Source: Trebonia sp963795335 (GTDB lineage: Bacteria; Actinomycetota; Actinomycetes; Streptosporangiales; Streptosporangiaceae). Taken from it: DNA of 64,000 nt. Shown in pieces: positions 32,805 through 41,342 of the stretch. Each line of letters opens with the position of its first letter. Position 1 is the first letter of the stretch. The DNA lies in the NCBI GenBank assembly GCA_963795335.1, contig CAWCHI010000004.1, positions 602,143 through 666,142 of the forward strand, read 5' to 3'. The position numbers and the translations under genes are program-made. The notes under the pieces were generated by a model that saw nothing but the letters and a program-made list of their open reading frames with translations, did no database searches and was not told where the DNA came from.

Positions 32805-33997
32805 CCTCCGGCGCTGACGCACGTCAGGACCATGAGCACCTGTTCCTGGCCGACTTCTACCCCGAGCTGGGCGAATACCTTGCCGGGCAATGTGCTGCGG
32901 GATATGACGCCCGCGCCGGCCGTGCCCGTTTCGGTGCCTGGCTCATCGCACACGCGGAACAGGCAGCCATCGCCAAGACCGGGGAAGCAAGGGCCGCCGG
33001 GGAGATCCTCGTTCCAGGTGATGACGACGATGACCTGCCCGCCGCCCGGGTGCAGGTCGCGGGCGCCAGCGCCGACCCGGTCAAGGACTACCTGAAGCAG
33101 ATCGTCAAGGTGCCGCTGCTCAACGCCGAGCAGGAGGTTGAGCTGGCCAAGCGGATCGAGGCCGGCCTGTCCGCCGAGGAGAAGCTCGCCGAAGCCGGCA
33201 GCAAGCTCACCACCGGCCAGCGCATCGACCTGGCGCGGATCGCCGAGGACGGTGCCCGCGCCAAGAACCACCTGCTCGAGGCCAACCTGCGGCTCGTCGT
33301 GTCGCTCGCCAAGCGGTACACCGGCCGGGGGATGCTCTTCCTCGACCTGATCCAGGAAGGCAACCTGGGCCTGATCCGGGCCGTCGAGAAGTTCGACTAC
33401 ACCAAGGGCTACAAGTTCTCCACGTATGCCACCTGGTGGATCAGGCAGGCGATCACCCGGGCGATGGCCGACCAGGCGCGGACCATCCGCATCCCGGTGC
33501 ACATGGTGGAGGTCATCAGCAAGCTGGCCCGCGTGCAGCGCCAGATGCTCCGGGACCTGGGCCGCGAGCCGACTCCCGAGGAACTGGCGGTCGAGCTCGG
33601 CATGACCCCGGAGAAGGTCATCGAGGTGCAGAAGTACGGCCGCGAGCCGATCTCGCCGCACACGCCGCTCGGCGAGGACGGCGACAGCGAGTTCGGTGAC
33701 CTGATCGGGGACTCCGAGACGATCCAGCCCGGCGAGGCGGTCTCGTTCACCCTGCTCCAGGAGCAGCTTCACTCGGTCCTCGACACGCTGTCCGAGCGCG
33801 AGGCGGGCGTGGTCAGCATGCGGTTCGGCCTCACCGACGGACAGCCGAAGACGCTCGACGAGATCAGCAAGGTCTACGGCGTCACCAGGGAGCGGATCCG
33901 GCAGATCGAATCCAAGACCATGTCCAAGCTCCGGCGACCAGACCACGGCCGCGGCGGCGAGAAACACGGCGGCACCGGGCGGGCCGATAATCCCTGA
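32801..33997 (+). CDS. Sigma-70 factor, principal/HrdB-like (group 2)
   Basis: A 398-aa protein. Region 1.2 is 'DPVKDYLKQIVKVPLLNAEQ' (about 86), region 2 'LRLVVSLAKRYTGRGMLFLD' and 'YKFSTYATWWIRQAITRAMA', region 3 'ARVQRQMLRDLGREPTPEEL', and region 4 'LDEISKVYGVTRERIRQIES' near the end. The core regions resemble HrdB/RpoD closely, but region 1.1 is replaced by about 80 unusual residues ('FYPELGEYLAGQCAAGYD'). It is therefore more likely an alternative group 2 factor. It is coupled to the ECF factor upstream by a 4-bp overlap. Confidence 0.93.
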   Translation: MTSGADARQDHEHLFLADFYPELGEYLAGQCAAGYDARAGRARFGAWLIAHAEQAAIAKTGEARAAGEILVPGDDDDDLPAARVQVAGASADPVKDYLKQIVKVPLLNAEQEVELAKRIEAGLSAEEKLAEAGSKLTTGQRIDLARIAEDGARAKNHLLEANLRLVVSLAKRYTGRGMLFLDLIQEGNLGLIRAVEKFDYTKGYKFSTYATWWIRQAITRAMADQARTIRIPVHMVEVISKLARVQRQMLRDLGREPTPEELAVELGMTPEKVIEVQKYGREPISPHTPLGEDGDSEFGDLIGDSETIQPGEAVSFTLLQEQLHSVLDTLSEREAGVVSMRFGLTDGQPKTLDEISKVYGVTRERIRQIESKTMSKLRRPDHGRGGEKHGGTGRADNP

Positions 33998-34120
33998 CAG
34001 TTCCTGCCTCCGCACAGCGAGCCCCCAGGCATCGGCAGTGCCCCTCATAATCCGCTGGTCACGCCTCGAGCCCACCGTCTGCCACCGACGGCCGGGATGG
34101 CAGCGGGAACCTGACGCTGA

Positions 34121-34363
34121 TCACCTTGGTGGAAAGCGGTCGACCCGCGCGACGGTGATCACTTCTTCTTCCACCACGTACATGACCCTGAAGTCACCGA
34201 CGCGGAGCCGGTGATAGGCGCCGCGGTGAAAACCCTCGGGCGGCAGAGGGCAGGGGTCGTCCGCCAGGCCCTCGATGGCAGCACCGATCGCTCGCATGCC
34301 GTCCTGGTCGCTCATGTACCGCCGTGCAGACGCCACCGCCGAGGGCGTCCACTCGATCCTCAC
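34121..34363 (-). CDS. RelE/ParE-family toxin
   Basis: An 80-aa protein with the RelE fold pattern: an N-terminal strand 'MRIEWTPSAVASARRYM', a helix, then 'FHRGAYHRLRVGDFRVMYVV' and 'ITVARVDRFPPR'. The Arg residues in 'HRLRVGDFRV' and the C-terminal 'RVDRF' correspond to catalytic and RNA-binding positions of the family. It overlaps the antitoxin gene by 4 bp, in the usual antitoxin-toxin order. Expected activity is cleavage of mRNA in the ribosome. Confidence 0.88.
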   Translation of the reverse strand: MRIEWTPSAVASARRYMSDQDGMRAIGAAIEGLADDPCPLPPEGFHRGAYHRLRVGDFRVMYVVEEEVITVARVDRFPPR

Positions 34364-34605
34364 TGGCCTAGCAGCTCCGCCAAGACGTCTTTATGTGACC
34401 GGACCCCCGGACGTCCCTCGCGGACCCAGGCCTCGTGGCCGGCCAGCGTGGCTTCCGCCTCAGCGCGCTCCAGCATCTCGGCCGAGGCATGGCGCTCCAC
34501 GGCCCGCATGCGACTCAGCTCCGCTAGCGGGACGATCGCGGCGGCTTCACCGCCGAGGTGGATCACCTCATACGGTTCGGTACTGTCGGCCGACTGGGCG
34601 CTCAT
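34360..34605 (-). CDS. Antitoxin paired with RelE-type toxin (Phd/YefM-like)
   Basis: An 81-aa protein starting at ATG 34605. The N-terminal half ('PYEVIHLGGEAAAIVPLAEL') resembles the DNA-binding Phd/YefM strand-loop, and the C-terminal half is a helical toxin-neutralising region rich in Glu and Ala. Its stop overlaps the toxin start. Such proteins bind their own promoter alone and with the toxin. The next 93 bp up to the ROK gene are empty. Confidence 0.78.
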   Translation of the reverse strand: MSAQSADSTEPYEVIHLGGEAAAIVPLAELSRMRAVERHASAEMLERAEAEATLAGHEAWVREGRPGVRSHKDVLAELLGQ

Positions 34606-34698
34606 AGAGTCACCGTACGGCATCCGCGGTGCTGCGACTGGGATTCGGTGCGGCGTGCCGGACCGGCATCAAACAGCCCGAAACAGCTCGGCCAAGGA

Positions 34699-35904
34699 TC
34701 AGGCTGTCGTGGGGTCGGCGAAGAGCTGCTCGAAGGGCAGTTCGGCTGCGCCGATCAGCAGCAGGTCGCTGCCGAGCGCCGCGCGGTGCACGGTCACGTG
34801 CTCTCCCAGCGCCGGCAGCACGTGCTCGTGGAGGCGCCGTTCGATGCGGGCCTGGTCGACGGCTGCGAGCGCCGCGAGGAAGCCTCCGAGCACGATCCGG
34901 CTCGGGTTGAGCATGTTCACCGCGGTACCGAGCGCCGCGGCGAGAACGTCGATCTGCCGCGCGACCTCGGCCCGGACCGGCGCCGAACCGTCGGCGAGCA
35001 GGGCGCGCTCCAGCGTATCCGGATCGGCGGAACCGCGGCCGAGCACGGCCAGCAGCGCCGCGCGCGTGACCTCGGACTCAAGGGTGCCTCGGGCGCCCGC
35101 CGTGTCACGGTGCCCGCCGAGACGCACGACGGCGTGCCCGATCTCACCGGCATGGCCGGCCGCGCCGGCGAGCAGCACTCCGCCGGAGACGATGCCGCCG
35201 CCGATGCCGGAAGCACCGCCGTTCACGTAAATCAGGTCGCCGACCCCTCGCCCGGCGCCGAATGTCCACTCGCTCTTCGCCCCGAGGGAAGCATCGTTCG
35301 CGGCCGCGACCGGAAGCCCAGTCGCCGCGGCCAGCAGACCGGCGAACGGCGTGTCGTGCCAGCCGAGGTGCGGCGCCTGGCGCACGAAACCGTCCGCGGC
35401 CCGGACGACGCCCGGAATCGCCGCACCAATGCCGACGACGCGCGCTGATGGGTGCAGGCCCGCACGGATGCGCCGAATCGACTCCGCCGCAACCTGGGCC
35501 GCCTGCTCGGGCGTGGGCGGCTGCGCGGCTTCCATCCGTTCGCGCTCCAGGACGCGGCCGCCGAGCCCGACCGCGGCGACGGTCACGGCGTCGATCTCGG
35601 GGTTGACGGCGAACGCGACGGGCCGGCCACTCGGCCGCACGACGGGACTCGGGCGGCCGACGAGTCCAAGCGCGTTCGGCTCCTCCTCCACGACGAGGCC
35701 GCGCTCCGCCAGCTCGCCGACAAGAGCGGCGACCGTCGAGCGGTTCAGGCCGCTCTCCCGCGTGAGCTCGCTGCGCGAGGTGGGCTGCAAGTGCACCCGG
35801 CGCAGCACGAACCCCAGGTTGTGCTTGCGCACGACATCGCCGCGGCTGCCGGCGCCGGTCCCGGCCGATCCGGTCATCGCGCGAGTGTACCGAGCAGCTT
35901 GCAT
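34699..35904 (-). CDS. xylR: ROK-family transcriptional repressor, XylR-like
   Basis: About 401 aa. The N-terminal winged helix is 'LTRESGLNRSTVAALVGELA' (about 45-65). The sugar-kinase-like ROK domain follows, with 'VGIGAAIPGVV', 'AANDASLGAKSEW', 'INGG'-type loop 'YVNGGASGIGGG' and the zinc-type segment 'GHAGEIGHAVV' near 265. It lacks the full ROK cysteine cluster. Divergent from xylA with a perfect palindrome between them, it very probably represses the xylose genes. Start choices are ATG 35904 or ATG 35877; both are downstream of the operator. The gene is intact while its target genes are frameshifted. Confidence 0.9.
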   Translation of the reverse strand: MQAARYTRAMTGSAGTGAGSRGDVVRKHNLGFVLRRVHLQPTSRSELTRESGLNRSTVAALVGELAERGLVVEEEPNALGLVGRPSPVVRPSGRPVAFAVNPEIDAVTVAAVGLGGRVLERERMEAAQPPTPEQAAQVAAESIRRIRAGLHPSARVVGIGAAIPGVVRAADGFVRQAPHLGWHDTPFAGLLAAATGLPVAAANDASLGAKSEWTFGAGRGVGDLIYVNGGASGIGGGIVSGGVLLAGAAGHAGEIGHAVVRLGGHRDTAGARGTLESEVTRAALLAVLGRGSADPDTLERALLADGSAPVRAEVARQIDVLAAALGTAVNMLNPSRIVLGGFLAALAAVDQARIERRLHEHVLPALGEHVTVHRAALGSDLLLIGAAELPFEQLFADPTTA

Positions 35905-35920
35905 CAGCCCACCTTCGTGT

Positions 35921-35943
35921 ATATGTTGTGGGCCACAACATAT
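35921..35943. promoter_or_regulatory. XylR operator between xylR and xylA
   Basis: ATATGTTGTG (35921-35930) and CACAACATAT (35934-35943) form a perfect 10-bp inverted repeat with a 3-bp centre. It ends 17 bp before the xylA ATG, with GAGGGG in between. This strongly resembles a ROK/XylR operator and would block both promoters. Confidence 0.85.
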
Positions 35944-35960
35944 TGAGGGGAGCATACGCG

Positions 35961-37159
35961 ATGCCGACGACGCCGTCTGCGGCCGACAAGTTCACCTTCG
36001 GCCTCTGGACCATCGGTTACAACGGCACGGACCCGTTCGGCGGCCCCACCCGCGCGCCGCTGGACGTCGTGCACGCGGTCGAGAAACTCGCCGAGCTGGG
36101 CGCCTACGGGCTGACCTTCCACGACGACGACCTGTTCGCCTTCGGGTCCACCGACGCCGAGCGCCAGAAGCAGATCGACCGCCTGAAGAAGGCGCTCGGC
36201 GACACCGGGCTCATCGTCCCGATGGTCACGACCAACCTCTTCAGCGCCCCCGTCTTCAAGGACGGCGGCTTCACCTCCAACGACCGCGCCGTGCGCCGCT
36301 TCGCGCTGCGCAAGGTGCTCCGCAACATCGATCTCGCCGCCGAGCTCGGCGCGAAGACCTTCGTCATGTGGGGCGGCCGCGAGGGCGCCGAATACGACTC
36401 GGCGAAGGACATCCGCGCAGCGCTCGAGCGCTACCGCGAGGCCGTGAACCTGCTCGCCGACTACGTGACCGACCAAGGGCTACGACCTCCGCTTCGCGAT
36501 CGAGCCGAAGCCGAACGAGCCCCGCGGCGACATCCTGCTGCCGACCGTCGGCCATGCGCTGGCGTTCATCGAGACCGCTCGAGCACCCCGAGCTGGTCGG
36601 CGTCAACCCCGAGGTCGGGCACGAGCAGATGGCCGGGCTCAACTTCGCGGCCGGCATCGCCCAGGCGCTGTACCACGGGCAAGCTCTTCCACATCGACCT
36701 GAACGGGCAGCGCGGCATCAAGTACGACCAGGACCTCGTGTTCGGCCACGGCGACCTGCACAACGCGTTCGCGCTCGTCGACCTGCTCGAGAACGGCGGC
36801 CCGAACGGCGGCCCGACGTACGACGGTCCGCGCCACTTCGACTACAAGCCGTCAGCCGCACCGAGGACGAGACCGGCGTCTGGGAGTCCGCAGCCGCCAA
36901 CATGCGCACCTACCTGCTGCTCAAGGAGCGGGCGGCCGCGTTCCGCGCCGACCCGGAGGTGCAGGAGGCGCTCGAAGCGGCGAAGGTCGCCGAGCTGTCG
37001 ACGCCCGACCCTCGGCGCAGGCGAGACCTATCGACGACCTGCTGGCCGACCGCGGCGCCTTCGAGGACTTCGACGCGAGCGCGTACTTCAACGGCAAGGG
37101 CTTCGGATTCGTGCAGCCTGCAGCAGCTGGCGCTCGAGCACCTGCTCGGCGCCCGCTGA
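35961..37159 (+). pseudogene. xylA: Xylose isomerase, about six frameshifts
   Basis: The first 170 codons are clean: 'FTFGLWTIGYNGTDPFGG', 'YGLTFHDDDLFAFGS' with the catalytic His, and 'TFVMWGGREGAEYD'. After an extra base near 36474 the homology hops between frames: 'DLRFAIEPKPNEPRGDILL' (about 36480), 'VNPEVGHEQMAGLNFAAG' (about 36605), 'LFHIDLNGQRGIKYDQDLVF' (about 36685), 'AANMRTYLLLKERAAAF' (about 36895) and 'LQQLALEHLLGAR' at the end. Breaks lie near 36474, 36577, 36679, 36855, 37010 and 37118. All metal ligands are present once frames are joined. It converts xylose to xylulose if functional. Confidence 0.88.
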
Positions 37160-37188
37160 CCCGCAGTCGGCATCAGAACTGCGCCGCA

Positions 37189-38622
37189 ATGACGCCTCGT
37201 CGCCGGGCGTCGACTCATCGACGCAGAGCTGCAAGGTCGTCGTCGCGACGTGGAGACCGGGCGTCGTCGTGCGCTCGGGCCGGTCGCCGCATCCGGACGG
37301 CACCGAGGTCGACCCGGAAGCGTGGTGGGACGCCCTCGCTCGACGCGATCGCCGATGCCGGGGGCCTCGGCGACGTCGCCGCGATCTCGGTCGCCGGGCA
37401 ACAGCACGGGATGGTCGTCCTCGATGCGGCGGGCAGGGTCATCCGGGACGCCCTGCTCTGGAACGACACCCGGTCGGCCGCCGCAGCCGCCGATCTGATC
37501 GCTGGAGTTCGGCGCCGAGCCGACTCGCCCGAGCGCACCGGGTCTGGTGCCCGGTCGCGTCCTTCACGCATCGCGAAGCTCCGCTGGCTCCGCGACGCCG
37601 AGCCGGAGAATGCGGCCACGGGTCGCGGCGGTCGCACTCCCCCACGACTGGCTGACCTGGCGGCTGCGCGGTTACGGGCCGGATGCGCCGCGCGGCGCCG
37701 ATCTAACCGCGCTGACCACGACCGGTCCGACGCCAGCGGCACCGGGTACGTGACCGTCGACGGCGCGTACGACCTCGAGCTGTTCCTGGCTGCGCTCGGA
37801 CAGCGACGCGCGTGCTGCCGCGGATCCTCGGCCCGGGCGAAGCAGCGGGCCGAACCGCGGCCGCCCGCCCTGGCCATCCCGGTGGGACTGCTCGTCGGCG
37901 CTGGCGCGGGCGACAACGCCGGCGCCGCGCTGGGACTTGGTGCCGCGGCGGGCGATGTCGTCGTCTCGATCGGCACATCAGGCACCGTGTTCGCGGTGAC
38001 CGCCGGTCCCGTCGCGCGACGCCACGGGCACCGTCGCGGGCTTCGCCGACGCCTCGGGCGAGCACCTGCCGCTGATCGCGACGCTGAACGCCGCGCGGGT
38101 GCTCGATGCCGTCTGCCGGCTCCTGGACGTCTCCCACGACGGCTCGGCGACCTCGCGCTCACGGTGCCACCCGGCTCGGGCGGCGTCGTGCTCGTCCCGT
38201 ACTTCGAGGGCGAGCGCACGCCCAACCTGCCCGACGCCACCGCGACTCTCAGCGGCCTGACCCTGGCGTCGACCACGCGCGCGAACCTGGCCCGTGCGTC
38301 GGTGGAGGGCATGCTGTGTGGGCTGGCCGACGGGCTCGACGCGGTGCTCGCCCAGGGCGTCACCGCCGCCGGCTCCTGCTCGATCGGCGGGGCCGCGCAG
38401 AACCCGGCCGTGTCGGCGATCGCTGCGCAGGTCTTCGCGCAGGCTGTCAGTGTGCCCGCCCCCGGCGAATACGTGGCGCACGGCGCCGCCGTTCAGGCCG
38501 CGTGGGCGCTCACGCACCAGCGCCCGGCCTGGACGCCCGCGCTTTCGGCCGCTCCCGACCCGGATTACCGCCCGGTCATCCGGCAGCAGTACGCGGCGGC
38601 CGCCGCTCACTACCGCCGGTGA
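37189..38622 (+). pseudogene. xylB: Xylulokinase, several frameshifts
   Basis: FGGY-family kinase for D-xylulose. Homology begins 'GVDSSTQSCKVVV' just after ATG 37189, already in another frame. It continues with 'AISVAGQQHGMVVLDAAG' and 'ALLWNDTRSAAAAADL' (about 37380-37500), then 'LPHDWLTWRLRGYGPDAPRG' (about 37640). The C-terminal half is nearly clean: 'VVSIGTSGTVFAVTAGPVA', 'FEGERTPNLPDATATLSGL', 'GVTAAGSCSIGGAAQNPAVS' and 'YVAHGAAVQAAWALTHQRPA'. At least five indels break the gene. It follows xylA by 29 bp, the normal operon order. Confidence 0.85.
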
Positions 38623-38898
38623 AGCTCCGGTGAAACCCGCGGCGGGAATGGTGAAACAACGGCGCCGTTCCGGCACCGGTGTTCACCCGCACGACGGCAG
38701 CTGCGCGGTCACGTTCAGCCACTTGGCCTGCTTGACGTGCACGCCCAGCTGCCGCGCCGTCGCGATGGTCGCCACCAGCCGGCTCACGATCGCCTGCTAG
38801 CTGGGCAGCGGGCGATCACCGCATGCCAGCCCAGACATATCGGGTCACGAAATAATGTGCAGCCTTGACAATATTAAGCAGCAGGGACAATGATTAGT
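38623..38898. other. Intergenic stretch with a short unassigned fragment
   Basis: Between xylB and the DUF3040 gene. On the minus strand a short open frame reads 'RLVATIATARQLGVHVKQ' and ends 'NVTAQLPSCG', which has coding-like composition but no start, no partner and no family I can name. It may be the tail of a lost gene. Nothing else is visible until the regulatory palindrome at 38899. Confidence 0.35.
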
Positions 38899-38909
38899 TC
38901 GTAACACGA
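38899..38909. promoter_or_regulatory. Regulon box 1 (TCGY-N3-RCGA) upstream of DUF3040 gene
   Basis: TCGTAACACGA followed by TATATAT, 23 bp before the ATG at 38932. The half-sites TCGT/ACGA are perfect complements. See the finding on the shared box. Confidence 0.75.
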
Positions 38910-38931
38910 TATATATGCAAGGAGGCGCAGT

Positions 38932-39282
38932 ATGACTCTTCCCCGCCACCAGCAGCGGCTCTTCGAGGCAATCGAGCGCCAGGTGAACAGCGCAGATCCG
39001 CTCCTTGCGCGCTCGTTCGCCGCGTTCGCCCGCCGCTGGGCAGGCGAGCCGCTGCCAGCGCGCGAGCAGATGCGGTCCAGGGGGGCCCGGTTCTGGGACG
39101 GCCTGTGGGAAGCCCTAGGCGCCGGCAGCTGCTCATGGCTGTGGTTCGCCGACCCTGTCGTGACCAGTACGGCTGTAGGGACAGACCCAGAGGCCTGTTC
39201 CGCTGATACCGGGCCTGGGCAGGGCGAACAACAGCCCGGCCAGCTCAGGCGACAGGACCGCGACGACCGTGGCGCCCGGTAA
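38932..39282 (+). CDS. DUF3040-like small protein
   Basis: A 116-aa protein. The first 30 residues, 'MTLPRHQQRLFEAIERQ' then 'NSADPLLARSFAAFAR', match the start of DUF3040 proteins, which are small actinomycete proteins that usually continue into two membrane helices. Here a short hydrophobic stretch ('SWLWFADPVVTSTAVG') and then a polar Gln/Arg-rich tail follow, so the membrane part seems lost or shifted. The ATG at 38932 follows GGAGG. A regulon box lies directly upstream. A MarR gene follows 140 bp downstream, the same pairing as at 47.5-48.2 kb. Function unknown. Confidence 0.65.
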   Translation: MTLPRHQQRLFEAIERQVNSADPLLARSFAAFARRWAGEPLPAREQMRSRGARFWDGLWEALGAGSCSWLWFADPVVTSTAVGTDPEACSADTGPGQGEQQPGQLRRQDRDDRGAR

Positions 39283-39424
39283 GGCCACCCGGCAGCAACG
39301 ATGCGGCTGGGATGCTCACGGACGAATGGGCCGCCCGATCGTCCTTATGTCTGACTGTGCCCGCGGGGTTATGCTGAGCGCGGCCTGACTGGGGGTCGCC
39401 AGGCCGGTCCGGAGGCAGAGGGCG

Positions 39425-39883
39425 ATGAGCGAACCGCAGCGGCTGAGCCGCGAGGATTACCAGAACCTGCTGGCATTCCGCACCGCCCTGCGCCGGTTCC
39501 TGCAGTGGTCGCAGGACAAGGCGGCTGAGGCAGGCCTCACAGCGGCCCAGTACCAGCTCCTGCTCGCGGTCAAGGGCCACGCCGGCGATGCGGGCCCCAC
39601 CGTCGGCGATGTCGCGGGCTACCTGCTGCTCAGGCCGCAAAGCGCAGTCGAGCTCATCGACCGGGCCGAGCGGGCCGGGCTGCTGGAACGGTGGCAGGAC
39701 GACGACGACCGCCGGGTGACCAGGATCCAGCTCACACCCGACGGGAAACAACGCCTCGACCAGCTCGTCCCCGCCCACATCGATGAACTCCAGCAGCTAG
39801 CACCGGTTCTGGGCCACGTCGTCGCGCACGCGGCCAACATCACACCCCTGCCGGAGTCAGCACGCAAGACCGCTGCAGGATAG
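39425..39883 (+). CDS. MarR-family transcriptional regulator (copy 1)
   Basis: A 152-aa protein. The winged helix is visible as 'AAQYQLLLAVKGHAG' (dimer/helix 2), 'TVGDVAGYLLLRPQSAVELI' (recognition helix, about 61-80) and the wing 'DDDDRRVTRIQLTPDGKQR'. It closely resembles copy 2 at 47534 along its whole length. It is located inside the cluster of TCGY-N3-RCGA boxes and is one of two candidate regulators for them. The ATG at 39425 follows GGAGGCAGAGG. The ligand is unknown. No clear box lies directly in front of it. Confidence 0.9.
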   Translation: MSEPQRLSREDYQNLLAFRTALRRFLQWSQDKAAEAGLTAAQYQLLLAVKGHAGDAGPTVGDVAGYLLLRPQSAVELIDRAERAGLLERWQDDDDRRVTRIQLTPDGKQRLDQLVPAHIDELQQLAPVLGHVVAHAANITPLPESARKTAAG

Positions 39884-40181
39884 CTGGCATCGGAACGCGG
39901 CGGCAGGCATCCCCATCCCAGCCGCCAGGCACGCCGGCCGGGCCGCTGGGCCGGGTCCGTCCTCGCTGGGCCGACAGGTGCGCGCTGGGTCTCGGACCGG
40001 GCCACGATCTAATATGGCGCGTCCGCAGCTCAGTCGGATCGTGCGGACCCTGCTCGTTACGCCTGCCGAGGCGGTGGGTTCCTCGCACCCGACCCGGTCG
40101 CTCGAGCGATAAGGCAATCCGACTTTGGATTCTGCGGGCGTGGCGGCCGGGGGCAGGGGGCACCGTTCATGATCGCTGTCT

Positions 40182-40352
40182 TCAGGCTTGCGCCCGTGTG
40201 CGCTGGCGGGCCACGATCACTGCGACCGCGGCTGCCATGGCCAGTGCCGGGATCACCGCCAGCACGGCCTGCCGGGCGCCACGCTGCCCGGCGATCCGGC
40301 CCGGCGTCTCACGGAGGGCACGGACTGCGGCGCGCCGCGCGTCTGCCACCAT
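40182..40352 (-). CDS. Small membrane protein, probably the displaced C-terminus of the holin-like protein
   Basis: ATG at 40352 opens a 56-aa frame 'MVADARRAAVRALRETPG' with one membrane helix 'AVLAVIPALAMAAAVAVIVA' and a basic end. It resembles the tail of actinomycete DUF3618/holin-associated proteins. It overlaps the end of the holin-like gene by 44 bp in another frame. One indel near 40385 would fuse the two into a single protein. It is either a separate micro-gene or the true C-terminus of its neighbour. Confidence 0.5.
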   Translation of the reverse strand: MVADARRAAVRALRETPGRIAGQRGARQAVLAVIPALAMAAAVAVIVARQRTRAQA

Positions 40353-40767
40353 CCGCCGGGTGAGAAGGCCGGGCGCCGTCCCTTCCAGTCAGCTCACCGA
40401 TGTCCTTGCGGACGCTCGCGGCTGTCATCGACAGCGGCGGCGTGCCCTTGGCCAGCCGGGCGCGGCCGAGCGCGGCGAGGGCCGCGGCCAGGAGAACGAG
40501 CGCACCGCCGATGAGCAGAGCGCTCGCCCAAACCGGCAGCGCGCTTGCGATCCCGGCGATCGCCGCGGCGACCAAGGCCAGCCACCCGGTGAGCCCGAGG
40601 ACGGCCGCCGCAGCGAGCAGGGCGCCGCCGGAGATGGCCTGCCTGGCGCTGGCGAACAGTTCGGCTTTGGCCAGCGCCAGCTCCTGGCGCACCAGCGCGG
40701 AGAGCTGGCCGCCGAGGCGAACGGCCAGCTCGCGGGCCGACCGATCGTCGGCTTCAGCACGATTCAT
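40309..40767 (-). CDS. Phage holin family-like (DUF1469) membrane protein
   Basis: A 152-aa protein. An amphipathic N-terminus 'LGGQLSALVRQELALAKAEL' is followed by two membrane helices (about 47-100: 'ALLAAAAVLGLTGWLALVAA' and 'LLIGGALVLLAAALAALG'). This is the typical Phage_holin_3_6/DUF1469 architecture found in chromosomes, where a role in lysis is not implied. The polar end after 'SVRKDIGELTG' looks out of frame. It starts inside the end of the STAS gene (14-bp overlap), so the two are co-transcribed and probably controlled by regulon box 2. Confidence 0.75.
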   Translation of the reverse strand: MNRAEADDRSARELAVRLGGQLSALVRQELALAKAELFASARQAISGGALLAAAAVLGLTGWLALVAAAIAGIASALPVWASALLIGGALVLLAAALAALGRARLAKGTPPLSMTAASVRKDIGELTGRDGARPSHPADGGRRAARRSPCPP

Positions 40768-41098
40768 GACCTGCCCTCACCACCCACTTCTCGTCGAGTC
40801 CGGTCAGTGACAGCAGCCAGGCGCACGACCGGGCGGGGATGGCGCAGGACCAGGCGGGGGCACCGGGCATGGCGCCGCAGGTCCGGATGGCCGTGACGGC
40901 CGCGCAGTCCATGAACTCGACCCCGGCCAGGTCGAAGACAACGAGCCGGGGTCGTTCCCGCAGGGCCTGCGCCAGATACCCGCTTAGCACCGGGGTGGTT
41001 GCCACGTCGAGCTCCCCCCGGATCGTGACGGTGAGAACTCCGTCCTGGCTTGCGCACTGTACTGCGACCTGTTCCCGCACTGTCGCCGCTGACGTCAC
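40754..41098 (-). CDS. STAS-domain protein (anti-anti-sigma type)
   Basis: A 114-aa protein from the GTG at 41098, which follows GGGAGG; a longer frame reaches a TTG at 41227 but would overrun the promoter. The STAS fold is seen in 'DGVLTVTIRGELDVATTPVL' and 'RLVVFDLAGVEFMDCAAVTA'. The position normally occupied by the phosphorylated Ser (D-S-S/T-G) is Cys here ('MDCAAV'). It therefore may not be controlled by an RsbW-type kinase. Boxes and neighbours place it in the redox regulon. It may regulate a sigma factor elsewhere. Confidence 0.82.
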   Translation of the reverse strand: MTSAATVREQVAVQCASQDGVLTVTIRGELDVATTPVLSGYLAQALRERPRLVVFDLAGVEFMDCAAVTAIRTCGAMPGAPAWSCAIPARSCAWLLSLTGLDEKWVVRAGHESC

Positions 41099-41232
41099 GG
41101 CCTTCGCCTCCCGTTGCAAGGTGCCGTGCCCTGGCGCGGTGCCGGCATCGCACCAGGCCTTGTGCGCGCGGGCGTATACCGCACGCTCCGTTGACACCGG
41201 CTGGCCGGGCACCAGCCGGACAACCAATTACA

Positions 41233-41243
41233 TCGTACCACGA
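41233..41243. promoter_or_regulatory. Regulon box 2, upstream of the STAS/holin-like operon
   Basis: TCGTACCACGA flanked by TATATA on the right. It lies 135 bp before the chosen STAS start on the minus strand, between that operon and the fdh operon end. Confidence 0.75.
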
Positions 41244-41342
41244 TATATAGTCGGCCCCGGCGGCCCAGCGGGGCCGCCAAGACGATGCGGTGCCTGGAAG
41301 CGACGCTTCGGCCCGGTGGCTGGCGCCGCCCTGCTGGCGGGC

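Noticed and set aside
32762..34075. A 437-aa minus-strand open frame opposite the sigma factor gene
   Set aside because: Shadow of the HrdB-like gene; no start signal and no recognisable domain.
39290..39360. GGACGA...TCGTCC inverted repeat as a regulon box for MarR copy 1
   Set aside because: The spacing is 15 bp rather than 3 bp and the ATAT flanks are absent, so it does not belong to the box family.
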